Assembly (NCBI RefSeq): GCF_036711975.1
Contig: NC_091971.1
Span: forward strand, 21,831,501-21,895,500
Direction of reading: 5' to 3'
Length of the DNA stretch: 64,000 nucleotides
From: Onthophagus taurus
Lineage: Eukaryota; Arthropoda; Insecta; Coleoptera; Scarabaeidae
The notes under the pieces were generated by a model, which did not search any database, was not told the origin of the DNA, and saw nothing but the letters and a program-made list of their open reading frames with translations. Positions within the stretch are counted from its first letter, which is position 1. Every line of letters begins with the position of its first letter. Made by a program: the position numbers and the translations under genes. Shown one piece after another: positions 22,390 through 33,905 of this stretch.

Positions 22390-25180
22390 GTACCTCCCAA
22401 CGGAAAGAGTATAGTATATATTATCAGAATACTCGTGGATTGAATACAAAAATCAATGAATTCTTTGCTTCCGTTGCTGCCTCGGATTTCGATATCGTAG
22501 CACTTAGTGAAACCTGGATCAAGGAGACGGTTCTTGATCGTGAGATCTTTCCAAATAAGTACGACATTTTTAGATGTAATCGACCTCATCGTAGAGGAGG
22601 AGGAGTGTTATTGGCTATCGATTCTAGTGTTGCTACTACTAATGCCATACTGACCACCTGCCCTGTTGAGAACATTGATTTGATAGCAGTACGAATTGAG
22701 TTAAAAAGGACAAAGTTATCATTGAATATTGTCGTTTGCTATTTTCCTCCTACTACGCCTGGAAGAATGTATGATTGCACTCTCGAACATCTTGAATCGC
22801 AGCTAGATATGTCTCTGGATACATTGATCCTAGGCGATTTTAATATTCCGTCACTTACCGCTATAAATAATGAACGAGCTATTACTCTCAGCAATTTTCT
22901 TAGTTTCAACGACCTGGTGCAATTGAATAATGTAGAAAATATTATCGGTAGAACTTTGGATTTAGTGCTTTCTTCATCAAACTTACATCTTAAAATCACT
23001 CGCTCGGATTTTACAATGGTACGGGAGGACAATTATCACCCGGCACTTTTGGTTAATATGGGGGTATCTCCTCCGTTGCATTCGACGGCTCAGAGTCTGC
23101 ATGGTGATGCCCGATATTCTTTCAGGAGAGCTGATCTGCATAACCTATATGAAGCATTATTAAATGTCGATTGGAGTTACTTGCTATCTCAGTCGTCGGT
23201 TGAGCGTTCATGTGAGGTTTTTTATGGTGAGCTATACTCTGTTATGGACACGTATGTTCCTAAAGTCAGAAGGAAACACACAAGGTCGAGGTATCCTGTA
23301 TGGTACACTACGGAACCGAATAGAATGCTTAAATTAAAAAAGCATTACCACAAATTGTACAGAAGGACCCATTGCAGTTATCATTACACAAGATATAGTC
23401 GCCTTCGCCGAGACTGTAAATCACGTATTCGGGATGACCGTCGTAGATATGTCGGGTCTTTGGAGAGAGATATAAAAGACAATCCTAAAAATTTTTGGCA
23501 CTTTGTTAACATGAGTAGAAACATCTTGAACTCCCCAAGTATTCTAAAATGGAATGGTAAAACCATAACCGATTTACCTACTATAGTGAATTTATTTGCT
23601 TACCATTTCGAAAGTATGTATAGTCGTACCTCATTCGCTGCCTCCAATAGCCACCATATCAATCCTGTTATGACTGGGGTTTCTTTCGGTATCTCTGAAA
23701 TTAGCTATGGCGAAATGGTGGAATCCTTCAATAGATTCAAGGCAAAAACTACAACCGGGCCTGATGGCATTCCTGCATTTATAGTTAAAGACTGTGCACC
23801 TGCATTTCCGCGACCACTGCAACATATTTTCAATCTAATTGTAAGGAACTCTGAATTTCCGGAAACCTGGAAATTGAGCAGAATTTGTCCTGTTTTCAAA
23901 AAAGGTGATAGGTGCTGTGTGATGAACTATCGGCCAATAGCTATTATAAATAACTTCGCGAAGCTGTTTGAACAAATCGTAGCATACAAGATGGAATTCT
24001 ACACCAAAGCACGAATGTCTGAACATCACCATGGTTTCTGCAAAGGTAGATCCACAGCCACTAACCTGTTGAGTTTTACCGAATACGTATCTAGGGCACT
24101 AGATCGCCGTGGACAGGTGGATGTCATATACACGGATTTCTCACGGGCCTTCGATTGTTTAGACCTCTTCTTGTTGACGGAAAAGTTGGAGAAGTTTGGG
24201 TGTGATTGTTCTCTATACGGCTTCTGTCATCCTATGTGTCAAATCGAAGACAATACGTCGAGTTGGCTGGTATTAAATCGAGAAAAATAAGCGTTACTAG
24301 TGGCGTACCTCAAGGATCCATACTTGGCCCTCTACTGTTCAATATTTTTGTGAATGACTTACCAATGAGCTTTAGCACCAATGCCCTATTGTACGCAGGT
24401 GATCTGAAGTTGTTTACTACTATTGGTAGTGAACAGGATTGCATTTCACTTCAGTTGGACTTAAATAAACTCTATTCGTGGTGTACTACTAATAGATTGA
24501 TTCTGAATACTTCCAAATGTCAGGTAATGACATATAGCCAGAAACGTAACACCATCAATTTTGATTATGAACTTGGGACTGACTGCCTATCGCGCATTTC
24601 TGTGGTGAGGGATCTCGGTGTATGGTTCGACACTGGTTTGTCTTTCAATGTACATGTTGACAAGACGTCGACGAACGCCCTCAGAACAATTGGATTTATA
24701 ACGAGAAATAGTTTGGAATTTGCTCATATAAACACAATAATAAAACTCTACTTTACACTCGTAAGAAGCAAACTTGAATATTGCTGTATTGTTTGGTCAC
24801 CATCTTATTTAAAGTACATCACCACCATCGAGAGGGTACAACGTAAATTTGTTAGATTCATGCATTTCCTGGACTTTGGTCATTATCCGCCTCGAAGGGA
24901 ATTGAACTATCCATATCTCTCACATCGTTATGGACTCCAGAGCCTTGAAGACAGAAGGAAGTGTATGTCAGCAAGATTTGTTCGGGATGTGATGTCGGGT
25001 GTGGTGGTTGCATCGGGTGTTTTGTCGCAATTGAATATAAAAGTTCCGAGGTTTGGTGCTCGTGACTTTAATGTTTTTACTACCAATCGCGGTCACACAA
25101 ATATTGGACTAAATTCCCCATTCAACAAATTAATGCGAGCTGCTAATACGACCGAATGTGTATCATTCTTCGATGTTTAA
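22362..25180 (+). pseudogene. Retrotransposon ORF2: APE endonuclease and RT, one frameshift, YAGD
   Basis: 22362-24290 then 24206-25180 in a shifted frame; the break is near 24210. APE endonuclease residues 17-240: YYQNTRGL, IVALSETWI, LILGDFNIPS, DLVLSSS, NYHPAL. RT from about residue 460: AKTTTGPDGIPAF, MNYRPIAIINNFAKLFE, HHGFCKGRST, VIYTDFSRAFDC, then GVPQGSILGPLLFNIFVND. Motif C reads LLYAGDLKLF instead of YADD: codon 24398-24400 is GGT where GAT is expected. C-terminal block SKLEYCCIVWSPSY, RVQRKFVRFMHFLDFGHYPP. No RNase H. Both the frameshift and the lost catalytic Asp predict an inactive enzyme. Confidence 0.9.
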
Positions 25181-25340
25181 CTTAGCAGTTTGTTAAATTG
25201 TTGTTATTTGATTTTTCATTTTTCATTGAATATGTTTTCTTTCTTTTTCTTTGTATATATTTACTTCTTATTATGTCAATTAATGTACGTTCTTAGGTTT
25301 AATTATGTTGTTTATAATATTATCTGGAAAACAAATTTCT

Positions 25341-25660
25341 GTCAGGACTCATTTCTTTGGAAGCCAGAGACTCTCTGTGGATCATGCAATGGGTCCAGAT
25401 ACATTGTGGATATTTTTATTTCACGAGTGCTTGTACACTTTGGAATCTTCCAGACATTATACGAACCCCTTATATTCCAACGCAATTCTTTCACTGTGCC
25501 TCATTAATAAAATCATTTAAAACATCAAACAAATCGGGTGCTGTTGCTTTGAGTTCTATAGGTTTGCAGAAAAGTAGTTCTTCTACTGCCGATATACCAT
25601 CACAAAATCGGACATAGGCAATTAAATGAGCATATTGCTATCTGTTGCCTCGTAAAATTG
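25341..25660 (-). pseudogene. ZBED5-type hAT transposase, central part
   Basis: Minus strand gives YVRFCDGISAVEELLFCK, PIELKATAPDLFDVLNDF, IMSGRFQSVQALVK and CIWTHCMIHRESLASK, the catalytic middle of ZBED5/SCAND3-like hAT transposases. Stops are present. Coding breaks at about 25340, just after SLASKEMS, and picks up at 21240 with VVNYIK, which is the next expected block. Confidence 0.75.
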
Positions 25661-26360
25661 AATCGAAAACAATTTGCTTAATTAACAACTTGTGGACACT
25701 AACACTCAGTGTATACTGCCTTAGATCAAAATCGCCATTTTTACTATTTCAAACCAATAAATTTTAAAAGTGCCTTCTTTGACGTAATGACAACAAAATA
25801 CAATAGGCAGTATGTTAGCAAATCTTTCTATTAATTCTTTACCGATTCCAGTTCTTGCTGCTACCTCTACTTAGTTTTGGCCCATTTCCTATCAAACTCT
25901 GAAGCAGTTTCACTTTTCCTTTCCTTTACTTCTCTGTCATTTACTTTGCCATTTTCGCCAGCCACTTTTGTAACTACAATTTATATGTTATATGAAGGTG
26001 TCTTCATAGTAGACTCTATTTTTGACTTTCTGTAGCGTCTAATAACTATCTCTAGGAGTGGTATGTTTGGAACTGCCGTCCTTGACTTACACATCGTACA
26101 GACAACTCATTAACACGGAATAGAGCAACTTTAGGAATAACCCGAGTTGGATTCTATCTATGAGCCCTAACTTATATTTAAATATTTTGAAGTATTAAAT
26201 ACATAATATTAATAGTATGAGTTCCGTTATGACGAGATTTTACTGTATTTATTTATTTTGATATAAAATGAATTTTCTTGTAATCTTCTTTTTGCAGAAT
26301 CAAGTAAACAAATAATATTAAAGACATAAAGATTTGTTCAAAGAGTGAATAGTAAAAGAG
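25661..26360. other. No recognised feature
   Basis: May include unrecognisable hAT N-terminal sequence; no frame is convincing. Confidence 0.4.
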
Positions 26361-27300
26361 GATTTATAAATTGAAGCGTCGCCGTGGTAACGGGTCCGCG
26401 CTGTACATACTAAATCACGTTAGAACAAAGCGCGGGGAAAAACCTTCCACTCGGAATAATCCGGCAAACATACCGAATCCGAACATGCGAAATTTGAAAA
26501 GGACAAAGGGCGCGTACCTTCCCGTTCGAATCGACAAAGCCTCGGCTCTCTGCCGGGCCAAGCGCGGTCTCGAGTAAACTGTTTAAACGCGGTCCCGGTG
26601 CTTTTGTTCCCATTCCCGACCAATTAGTGGATCCGTAAAAGGCTCGTTAACTTATTATTCAATGCCTTACGAACGCTCAATCACCGAAAACAGTTCCTTA
26701 TTAAATTTAAATCTTTTTATGTATTTATTTTTATTTAAAATTTACACCGTGCTGATCCTATTAAGATAAATCATGGGTGTTTTGGGAATCGGGGTTTTAG
26801 TTAGAACGTAATACATATAGTCACACATCTAGTTTTGGAGCTGATGTCAAAGGTTTTGCAAATCTGTTTGCAGAAGCAACAACAACCTAATCTATACGGT
26901 TTGTCCGTCTCGACCGCTCAATGATTGTTTACATTCCATTACGCGATATCTTTGCCTACGCCAAGTCCGGTAACGTGGGGGCACCCACCAGGCCAGCAGC
27001 CAGCAGAACCGGACTACTACGTAAAGGGTAACCGACCATATTTACAATGTCCCATGAATTCAGAGCAAACAGTATCATCTCTCTCCTCGTAGAACCCGTA
27101 GCGACGTCGTGTTTGCCAACGTTTGGCCCCGAACTCGGACTCAACCATCAAACGTCGCCGATGCCATCGTTTCGCGTACTCCAAGTCCCCACACCGATCA
27201 TTTTCAATTGGGGTGATGCAAGACACACGTGTAGCTACAGCATTTAAAATAAATTACCCGCGGCAAATAATCTCAATCAGTTTCGACTTTAAAGGTGTGT
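26361..27300. promoter_or_regulatory. GC-richer non-repeat block
   Basis: 26361-26640 and 26880-27260 are GC- and CG-richer than their surroundings with short open frames on both strands and no protein domain. No transposon signature. Like 8.8-10.1 kb and 39.6-40.8 kb it may be conserved non-coding DNA (inference); it could also hide small exons. Confidence 0.2.
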
Positions 27301-27874
27301 TTTAGTTGAGGTTTGAAACGATTTAATCAAAAAGGGAATTTAGTTTGTTTACTTTTAATTAAAGCATTTAATTGGTTCAAGCAAAGTTATTTGTATGGGT
27401 TCAATAATAAAGCAGTTTCGTACTTTTTGAGTATATTATTTATTTATATTTCACTTAGTTTTAGTTATGGATGCTTTCTCATAAACCTATATTTTAATCA
27501 CCTTATTGTACTCGATACAGCGATCAGTCAAACCTCTTTATCCGTAAAAATACCATAACACTTAAAGATTTAAAACACGCTTAATCCAATACTTAATGCT
27601 CGCCATGCGAAATTCTTACAGACATTTTTTATAATCCTATCAGAAATTTTTATTGAGGAATATTGAAAAGTGTTACAAGTTTAACTTAATAACTAGAGTT
27701 TAAATTTGCAGGATATCAGATGGCAGGGATACGACAACGGGTTATGAGGGGTATAGTGCAATTTAGAACTAAAAAATGTAATTGGCGAGCGTTCTGTATT
27801 CCATGTAGCAACATTCTCCCAATCTTGTTGTTAACGATGTGTCTAAAGCAAAGTAATAGTATATTGTCTTATAT
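27301..27874. other. AT-rich, no recognised feature
   Basis: The open frames 27313-27558 and 27720-27998 lack domains; the second runs into the hairpin repeat. Confidence 0.4.
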
Positions 27875-28043
27875 GGAAGAGAAGCAGTGCTTTTTATGGC
27901 GTGGTCTGTCGCTTAGCGACGAACGCAGTGAGTCGCTAATGACAGATGAGCCGTTAAAATTGTGGCGTGTCCGACAGTTTGCCGGACGAACGAAGTGAGT
28001 CCGGCAATGACGGACCAGCCACAAACGAATCTGCTTCTCTTCC
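27875..28043. repeat. Structured repeat: outer 13-bp inverted repeat with twin covarying hairpins
   Basis: Outer arms GGAAGAGAAGCAG (27875-27887) and CTGCTTCTCTTCC (28031-28043) are a perfect inverted repeat. Inside are two paralogous units, 27905-27946 and 27968-28015. Unit 1: TCTGTC, TTAGCGAC, loop GAACGCAGTGA, GTCGCTAA, GACAGA. Unit 2: GTCCG, TTGCCGGAC, loop GAACGAAGTGA, GTCCGGCAA, CGGAC. The loops are almost identical while both strands of the stems changed together. Both units are framed by GGCGTG and AGCC. Encodes no protein I recognise. Confidence 0.75.
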
Positions 28044-28058
28044 GAATAAAACATAGTA

Positions 28059-28323
28059 TTTTTTCTTCAAACGTTGCAAATAATTGCAATATAAATTTTA
28101 ATAAATTTAATAAAATGACAATTAACTTATTTTCCAATACGGCGCTAAAGTGACATGTGCTTCAGCGCTATGGCGCTAAAGTGAAATTTACTTTAGCGCC
28201 ATAACGCTGAAGTACTTTTTTGCTATGTTGATCTTACCAACCGTCGTTATGCAACAATGACTTACTTCTACCGCGAGTAAACACGACAACAAAGTTGTCA
28301 TTTAATGACGTTTGAAGAAAAAA
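28059..28323. mobile_element. 265-bp MITE with 16-bp perfect TIRs
   Basis: TTTTTTCTTCAAACGT at 28059-28074 and its exact reverse complement at 28308-28323. The centre contains a 23-bp hairpin. No transposase. Superfamily not determined; no clear target duplication seen. Confidence 0.7.
28160..28212. repeat. 23-bp hairpin inside the MITE
   Basis: Arms 28160-28182 and 28190-28212 pair at 22 of 23 positions (core TGGCGCTAAAGT) around a 7-base loop GAAATTT. A further partial copy GGCGCTAAAGTGACATG lies at 28141-28157. Confidence 0.85.
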
Positions 28324-28414
28324 AAATTTATTTTTAATACGGAGAGTAGATACCTAAAATCCTATGAGGTTTAATTTGGGAGATGTACAAAGTTAAATTT
28401 GATTCCAAACTGTA

Positions 28415-28490
28415 CTAACGTTTTAACGATGTTGCTAACGATATCAACTGCAGCAAGTGGCGAAAGGAGTTTCTCAATGTCAAAAATTTT
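28415..28490 (+). pseudogene. hAT dimerisation-domain shard
   Basis: Plus strand encodes NVLTMLLTISTAASGERSFS followed by MSKI, the hallmark C-terminal hAT dimerisation motif; the longer hAT at 30 kb has LLTLPVSVASGERSFSRLK on the opposite strand. Only this block remains. Confidence 0.65.
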
Positions 28491-29179
28491 ACTTCTATAT
28501 TATTTTTAAATTTGTTTTAATGTAATTAATGTTAAGTTGGCTTATTTTGAAAATAAAGGCATTTTGATTGTTTGTGCATTAACACACATTATAATAGTAT
28601 TTAAAACTGTAAAAAATTAGATGGTTAACAATATATGCTGGTGCAAATATTTCTTAAAGGAGCATTTTAATGTGAAAGATCATGTTTTACGAGGTTTTCT
28701 TTTCGTGTTTTTTTAGAAAATAGACAGAATATCGTTATAACCTTTATCTTATTATATTGGAATTAAAAGTTTCTATAAATTAAAACAACACAATCAGATA
28801 GATTATTAAAAGTTAGGTTTAGAGCTACAGTCGTAACTACAATTAAGTAAAAACATGAAAAAGTTTTAAAATTGCAATCACTTCCAATTTCAATTTTCAC
28901 CATGTTCTCGTTTGTGGTTCGTAAAGAAACTTTTACAAATGTGAGAATTTTAATAGAATTCTAGTTGTCGGCTGTAGACATACATCCCCCGAAAATGTGT
29001 GCGAAGTAACAAGACGATAGGTTCATTAATTTCTGAGAAAACATATGAACCAATCTTAACGGCATTGTTTTGAGAAAATCGCGTCTAAAGTTTTAAAACC
29101 ATAGCACATCAAGATCATTGTACTTACTATGTTCTGCTATGCCTGGTCAATAGAGTAATCCTTTTCCCTCGAAGAAATC
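28491..29179. other. AT-rich, no recognised feature
   Basis: Nothing supported on either strand. Confidence 0.45.
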
Positions 29180-29540
29180 TTGCCGAACCGCCAGTTCTTC
29201 TCTTTTGACAATTCTGGCGTTCTTAGCAGCATCACTCGAAATAGTACCTTTCACTCGGAGAAGGAAGCTACAATTAAGAGCATCTTCATTGAAAGCAGAA
29301 CTATTAACTTCAAAACAGAAATTAAATACCTAGGGGTAATACTAGACAGTAAATTAAATTGGAACTCCCACATAAACAAGGTGAGGAAAGAGGCCATTAT
29401 GACTAACCAAATTAAACCACGAATGGCTGGCCCTATCAATCAGACCCATGGTCGCCTATGCCTTACTGGTTTGATGGCCAAAAACAAATCATAAGACAGC
29501 ACAACAACAGCTGGCACAAATCCAGCGGATAGTGGTAAAT
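29180..29540 (+). pseudogene. Non-LTR RT thumb fragment (R1/Jockey type)
   Basis: 29180-29494 encodes INFKTEIKYLGVILDSKLNW followed by NSHINKVRKEA, the conserved block after the RT catalytic core in R1/I/Jockey elements; the reading continues weakly (TAQQQLAQIQRIVV) to about 29540. No core or tail retained. Confidence 0.7.
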
Positions 29541-29684
29541 GATATTTCAATGCCTGAAGCAGTTGTAAATAATTATTTTTTCCCATGGCACACTACAGTA
29601 TAACACAAGTGACTTTAAGAGAATGTTCGGAAACTATTTTAATGTTTTTCTCTACTACAATTACATTTAATGTTGATGTATTGT

Positions 29685-32460
29685 CAGGGCCGGCGCGAGG
29701 CTTTTTTACGCCCTAGGCCAAACTGTCCTATCACGCCCTTTGATTTGTACAATATACAGCACAGAATACAGAATCATTTTCTATGTAGTCCAATTTAATG
29801 AACTAATAGCATAAATGAATAGGTAAAATATGAATAGGAAAAGAAATTTAAAAACTCTTTATAAAGAATAACATTGTCTAATATTTTATTAATACTAAAA
29901 CATAATCGTATCGTTACTTCCAACAATATTAACATTTACGTCATAACATTGTAGATGCCGCACATTTCCCTTTGAAGGCAGGCCACAATATTAAAATGCT
30001 ACTTTGCGTGCTTTCTCTTGTGCAAATAATGAAATTAATTCACAGAGGTCCAGATTGTAAGCCAGTTCTTGCTCTATTGATATTGTCGCTAATCCAACTA
30101 ATCTTTCTTCAGTCATCGTTGAGCGCAAGTACGTTTTAATTAATTTCAATCTAGAAAAACTGCGCTCTCCACTTGCTACAGAAACAGGGAGAGTTAATAA
30201 AATCCTTAACGTCGCGTTAAGGATTTTATTAGGAACTAAGTAAATATTAGGGACGCTATTCTGGAGATCATGCCTTAAAGTGAAAAAAAGAACTTCAGAT
30301 GGGCCCATTACTTTTGGAAGTCTTCGAGACACACTTTGAAGTTCCCAGCATAAGTCTTCTCCATCAATGTCTTTACAGGAATTATGCGTTAAGGCACTTT
30401 CAAACTTTTTGCATTGCATAAGAATATCAGCTTCGTTTTTATCCTTTAAGTTAAAAATATCGTAAAGAAACCCAAATAAAGCACAATACTCTTGCATTTG
30501 ATTAAATCTTTCCTGTATTGCATTTACTGCATTATCTATAATCATATAATAGAATGATATTTTATAGTTTTGTTTGGGATCTTGTATTGATACACCTTCG
30601 GCTTCATAATCAAACTGTTTTAGGAAAATTTGCATCAATATCGAGTTCGTTTGCCAGAAGTGTAGCATCTGATAAATTTTTTTCGAAGTTTTCATCTGAT
30701 CGACAACTTAATAACAAGATAATTCTTTGTAACTTCCAGCTGTTTCGTACATACAAATATGTCTGCATTCTTATTTTGCAGTAATTTGCTTGTAATGTTG
30801 ATTTCGAAAAGAATATTGTACCACGTAATAAGTGACACTAGAAATTTAAATGTACTTATACCATCTGCAATTCCTTTTGCTTCCACGCGCATGATGTTTC
30901 CACTGTAACCTGCTGGATTTGGGTCATTATAAATATCCATAAGGGCGTCATATATTTTCGAAATTTGAAATCGCAGCGGCTTCAACGCATCGATACGGCT
31001 TTCCCAACGTGTATCACTCAGGGGTTTGATAGTTAAATTTGCTGCATGTTTTTGAAGAATGTGCCAACGTTTTGTAGAACCAGCGAAAAAAGTATAAATT
31101 TTTTGTACAATGTTAAAAAAATTTGTAGCCTCTAGGGAACAGCTCACAGCATCATTCACCACTAAATTCAAGGAATGGGCATTGCATGGAACAAAGAATG
31201 CGCGTGGGTTTTTTTCAATGATTTTTCGTTGAACTCCATTTATTTTGCCTTTCATGTTGCTTCCGTCATCGTATCCTTGCCCTCGTAAGTTATCAATTTG
31301 TAATCCCATTTGCTCGAGTTCATCCACGATTGTTTTTGATATGAAAATGCTCCCGTATGACCACGTCAGGTTGTTGTGTTTCTTCATCCATTACATCAAC
31401 AAATCTTATTATAATTGTCATTTGTTCCGTATGACTGATGTCAGAAGTACAATCCAATATGATTGAATAATATTTGGCTAATTTAGCACTATTCAAAATT
31501 TTTGCTCTTATAGCTCGTGATAGCAGTTGTATAAGTTCATTCTGAATATCCTTGCCGAGATAATGAACAAATAATTTAGCATCTTTAACTTTTTGCAAAT
31601 GTTCATTCATGACCGGATCGAATAATGCAAGATATTCAATAAATTTTAAATAGTTGCCGTTATTATGGTCATATAATTTATCCTTTGAACCGCGAAAGGC
31701 CAAGTTTTGTCCACCCAGAGTTTTCACCAAGGCTATTAAACGATGTAAAATTTGTTTCCAATAGCTCTCCTGTTGTTTAATTTTCTTTTGGTGCATGACG
31801 TCAATGGTTTTATTTTCACGTAGGCGAACTTCTAATTCTCGCCAAACTTGACAATTGTCAATGTGATTTACATTGCGCTCATGGGAAGAGAGGATGGTGC
31901 TCATGTTTTTCCAGTCGTTACTTCCTTCTCGGCACAGTGAGGTATATGCAGATTTTTGTTTTTTCTTGAATAACTTGCAGCAAAAACATACAATTGTGTT
32001 ATTTGATGGAGAATAAACTAACCATTTCCTTGGTATTTTTTCTCCATTACACATTTGTCTATTGAAGTGAACCGTGGTAAACCTACGGTGGTTTTTATCT
32101 TTTGGGATACTGACTTGGAATATTTTGTTGAGGGCCGCGTGAGACAATCATTTGTCGCAAATGATCATTTATAGAATCAGGCCAGGTACCAGGATCGTCA
32201 TAATCAATGGAAACGTATGCCGATGTATTTGATGTTCCTTCATCCTTTAAATTTTCACCGTGTACTGCTTCTGTTCCCTGCTCCGTAGTAGAAGTACTGC
32301 ATTCACTTGTCTCTGTTAGAATATCCGTATTTTCTTTATCTTCTCTGTGAAGAAAAACAAGGAGAGATCTTTTTAATTTGGCACTTTCTTTCTCTTTTTC
32401 CGCTTTCCGTTTTCGGTTTTGCGACCCAGAAGGTCGCTTAGGCTTACTAGCATCAGCCAT
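29685..32460 (-). mobile_element. ZMYM/TTF-type hAT DNA transposon, one end missing
   Basis: Left terminus CAGGGCCGGCGCGAGG at 29685-29700 is a typical hAT terminal inverted repeat. The matching right terminus (GCCGGCCCTG) is not found after 32460, so the 5' end is truncated or rearranged. Between lies an almost full-length but frameshifted transposase. Confidence 0.85.
29991..32460 (-). pseudogene. hAT transposase, TTF zinc finger to dimerisation domain, several frameshifts
   Basis: In order: basic N-terminus KPKRPSGSQNRKRKAEKEKE (32460-32095); YDDPGTWPDSINDHLRQ; TTF-type finger GEKIPRKWLVYSPSNNTIVC, FCCKLF; DUF4371-like region with SYWKQILHRL, LAFRGSKDK; LDCTSDISHTEQMT; GQGYDDGSNMKG; CNAHSLNLVV; SDTRWESRIDALK; and the C-terminal LLTLPVSVASGERSFSRLK. 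Frame breaks occur near 32100, near 31350, near 30690 and near 30625. Catalytic-region Asp residues survive in the motifs. About 800 codons in total, the usual length. Similar host genes (ZMYM-type) exist, but the breaks argue for a dead transposon. Confidence 0.85.
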
Positions 32461-32984
32461 GACAGTTCTATTGAAAGAATACTTTGATTATTCTTGAAAA
32501 GCGAACATCACCTATTGCAAGTGGTATTCATAGAACACTTTTGGAGGAAGACATCGATAGGTTTTTAACAGAACGCAGAACACCGTAAACGACATTGAGA
32601 AAAATTTACAAGAATCGATTTTTTAACTGCTTTATCTTACAGCATGTTTATGTTTTAAAAAAAAAAAAAAGTATTGTACATTAATGGATTCAGAAAAAAA
32701 ATCTTTATCCAATAACGTGAAGAAAATCATACCGAGCAATTGAAAATCACAAGTTGATAATCGCTTGAAACGGAAGATGACGTTGGAAAAAGTTTATTTG
32801 TAGTATGAATCATAATATTCATCAAACCTTTCTATTTGATAACTCGCTCATGAAAATCGGAATATAACTGACAGAGTTACAGCTTGCGGCATTCTTGTGT
32901 GACAACCTGTATATAAAAGGAAGTAGCTTTAAGTGCCTTATCACTAAAAACATGCTGTTCACCCAAACTGATGCAGGGTAACCT
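32461..32984. other. No gene; TATA-like box near the end
   Basis: TATATAAAAGG at about 32911-32921 resembles a core promoter and lies about 80 bp before retrotransposon coding. Otherwise AT-rich and anonymous. Confidence 0.35.
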
Positions 32985-33905
32985 CAGAGGACCTCGAAAT
33001 CCTCAAAGACCCATGTCTAAATTACTTGATTGTAATTAAAACGGACCTTATACTGAGAGAATACAATTTCGACCAGCCCTATAAGGTCATATTTGGAAGC
33101 AGGGATGATTGGACAAAGGGTGAGCCTCAACTAAAAAGAGGAGCCCTTGCCTGATACACGGATGCTTCAAACACAGTTGGATCCGGAGCAGATATGGGCA
33201 TTAGCGGACCAAATTACCGCATTAAATTGCCCCTCGGCTCGGACATAACATTTTTCAAGCAGAAGTACTTGCTATAAACTTGTGCACCGCTTTGAATCTA
33301 CAAAAGGGACAGAAAGGTGCATCCATAAACATTTTCACAGACAGTCGGGCCGCCCTAAAGGCAATTCAGGCCTACACTTGTGACTCCGCACTGATCAGAG
33401 AGTGTATCAGCAACTTGGGAGAACACGCTAGAGGTAATGATGTAACCCTATGGTGGGTTCCAGGTCACAGAGACATTGAGGGCAATGAGAAGGCGGACAA
33501 GCTGGCCAAAGAGGCAGCGAAAACGTCTTTCACTGGACCCCAACCCGGTTGTGGACTTCGGTTGGGGGGCCTCAAAGGTAGCCTTACGCTGGAACGAACT
33601 TCCAGGTCACAGACAAGCGAAAACCATGATAACTTCGTCGCAAAACAAAACCCAAGAGGTTTTATGTCTTAGCATAAATACCACGTCTTCCACATTGAAC
33701 AAACTGAGGATCAAACTTGTCGACTTTGTAATTGCGTTGCCAGATTCCGCCTAAGACACAAAATTTTCGATAAAGATCTTTTGACACCTACCGACATAAA
33801 GGAACAAGACCTTGGAACAATACTAAGTTCATTATGGACCTACATAGGTCGCGGTGACGAAAAGGCTGCTCCCCTCAGCCCAGCAGCAATAATAATAATA
33901 ATAGC
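32985..33905 (+). mobile_element. 5'-truncated R1/I-type element with RNase H and (AAT)n tail
   Basis: Begins at the end of the RT C-terminal region and ends in GCAATAATAATAATAATA. The 3' sequence GTCGCGGTGACGAAAAGGCT then CCCCTCAGCCCAGCAGCAAT recurs at 52.99-53.06 kb, so the two belong to one family. Confidence 0.8.
33020..33780 (+). pseudogene. RNase H domain of a non-LTR element
   Basis: YNFDQPYKVIF, DDWTKGEP, a stop, then YTDASNTVGSGADMG, FQAEVLAINLC, IFTDSRAALKAIQA, WWVPGHRDIEGNEKADKLAK. The D-E-D-D/H set of RNase H1 is visible (YTDAS, QAEV, FTDS, GNEKAD). 33280-33672 is one open piece. It ends in CRLCN...RLRHKIF, a zinc knuckle that has lost its central part compared with the 52.8 kb copy. 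RNase H removes the RNA strand during retrotransposition. Confidence 0.85.

Larger units (their letters stand above)
21241..25340 (+). mobile_element. Nearly full-length CR1/Jockey-superfamily non-LTR element
   Basis: 5' UTR 21241-21648, ORF1 21649-22389, ORF2 22362-25180 with one frameshift, 3' UTR to about 25340. It sits inside a minus-strand hAT whose coding resumes on both sides, so the boundaries are read from where hAT similarity stops; exact ends and target duplication could not be fixed. The best preserved retroelement in the window. Confidence 0.85.

Noticed and set aside
26371..26623. Overlapping open frames on both strands in the GC-richer block
   Set aside because: Frames on both strands are expected in GC-richer sequence with fewer stops; no recognisable protein.
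29991..32460. Host ZMYM1-like gene
   Set aside because: At least four frame breaks and a hAT terminus at 29685 point to a dead transposon.
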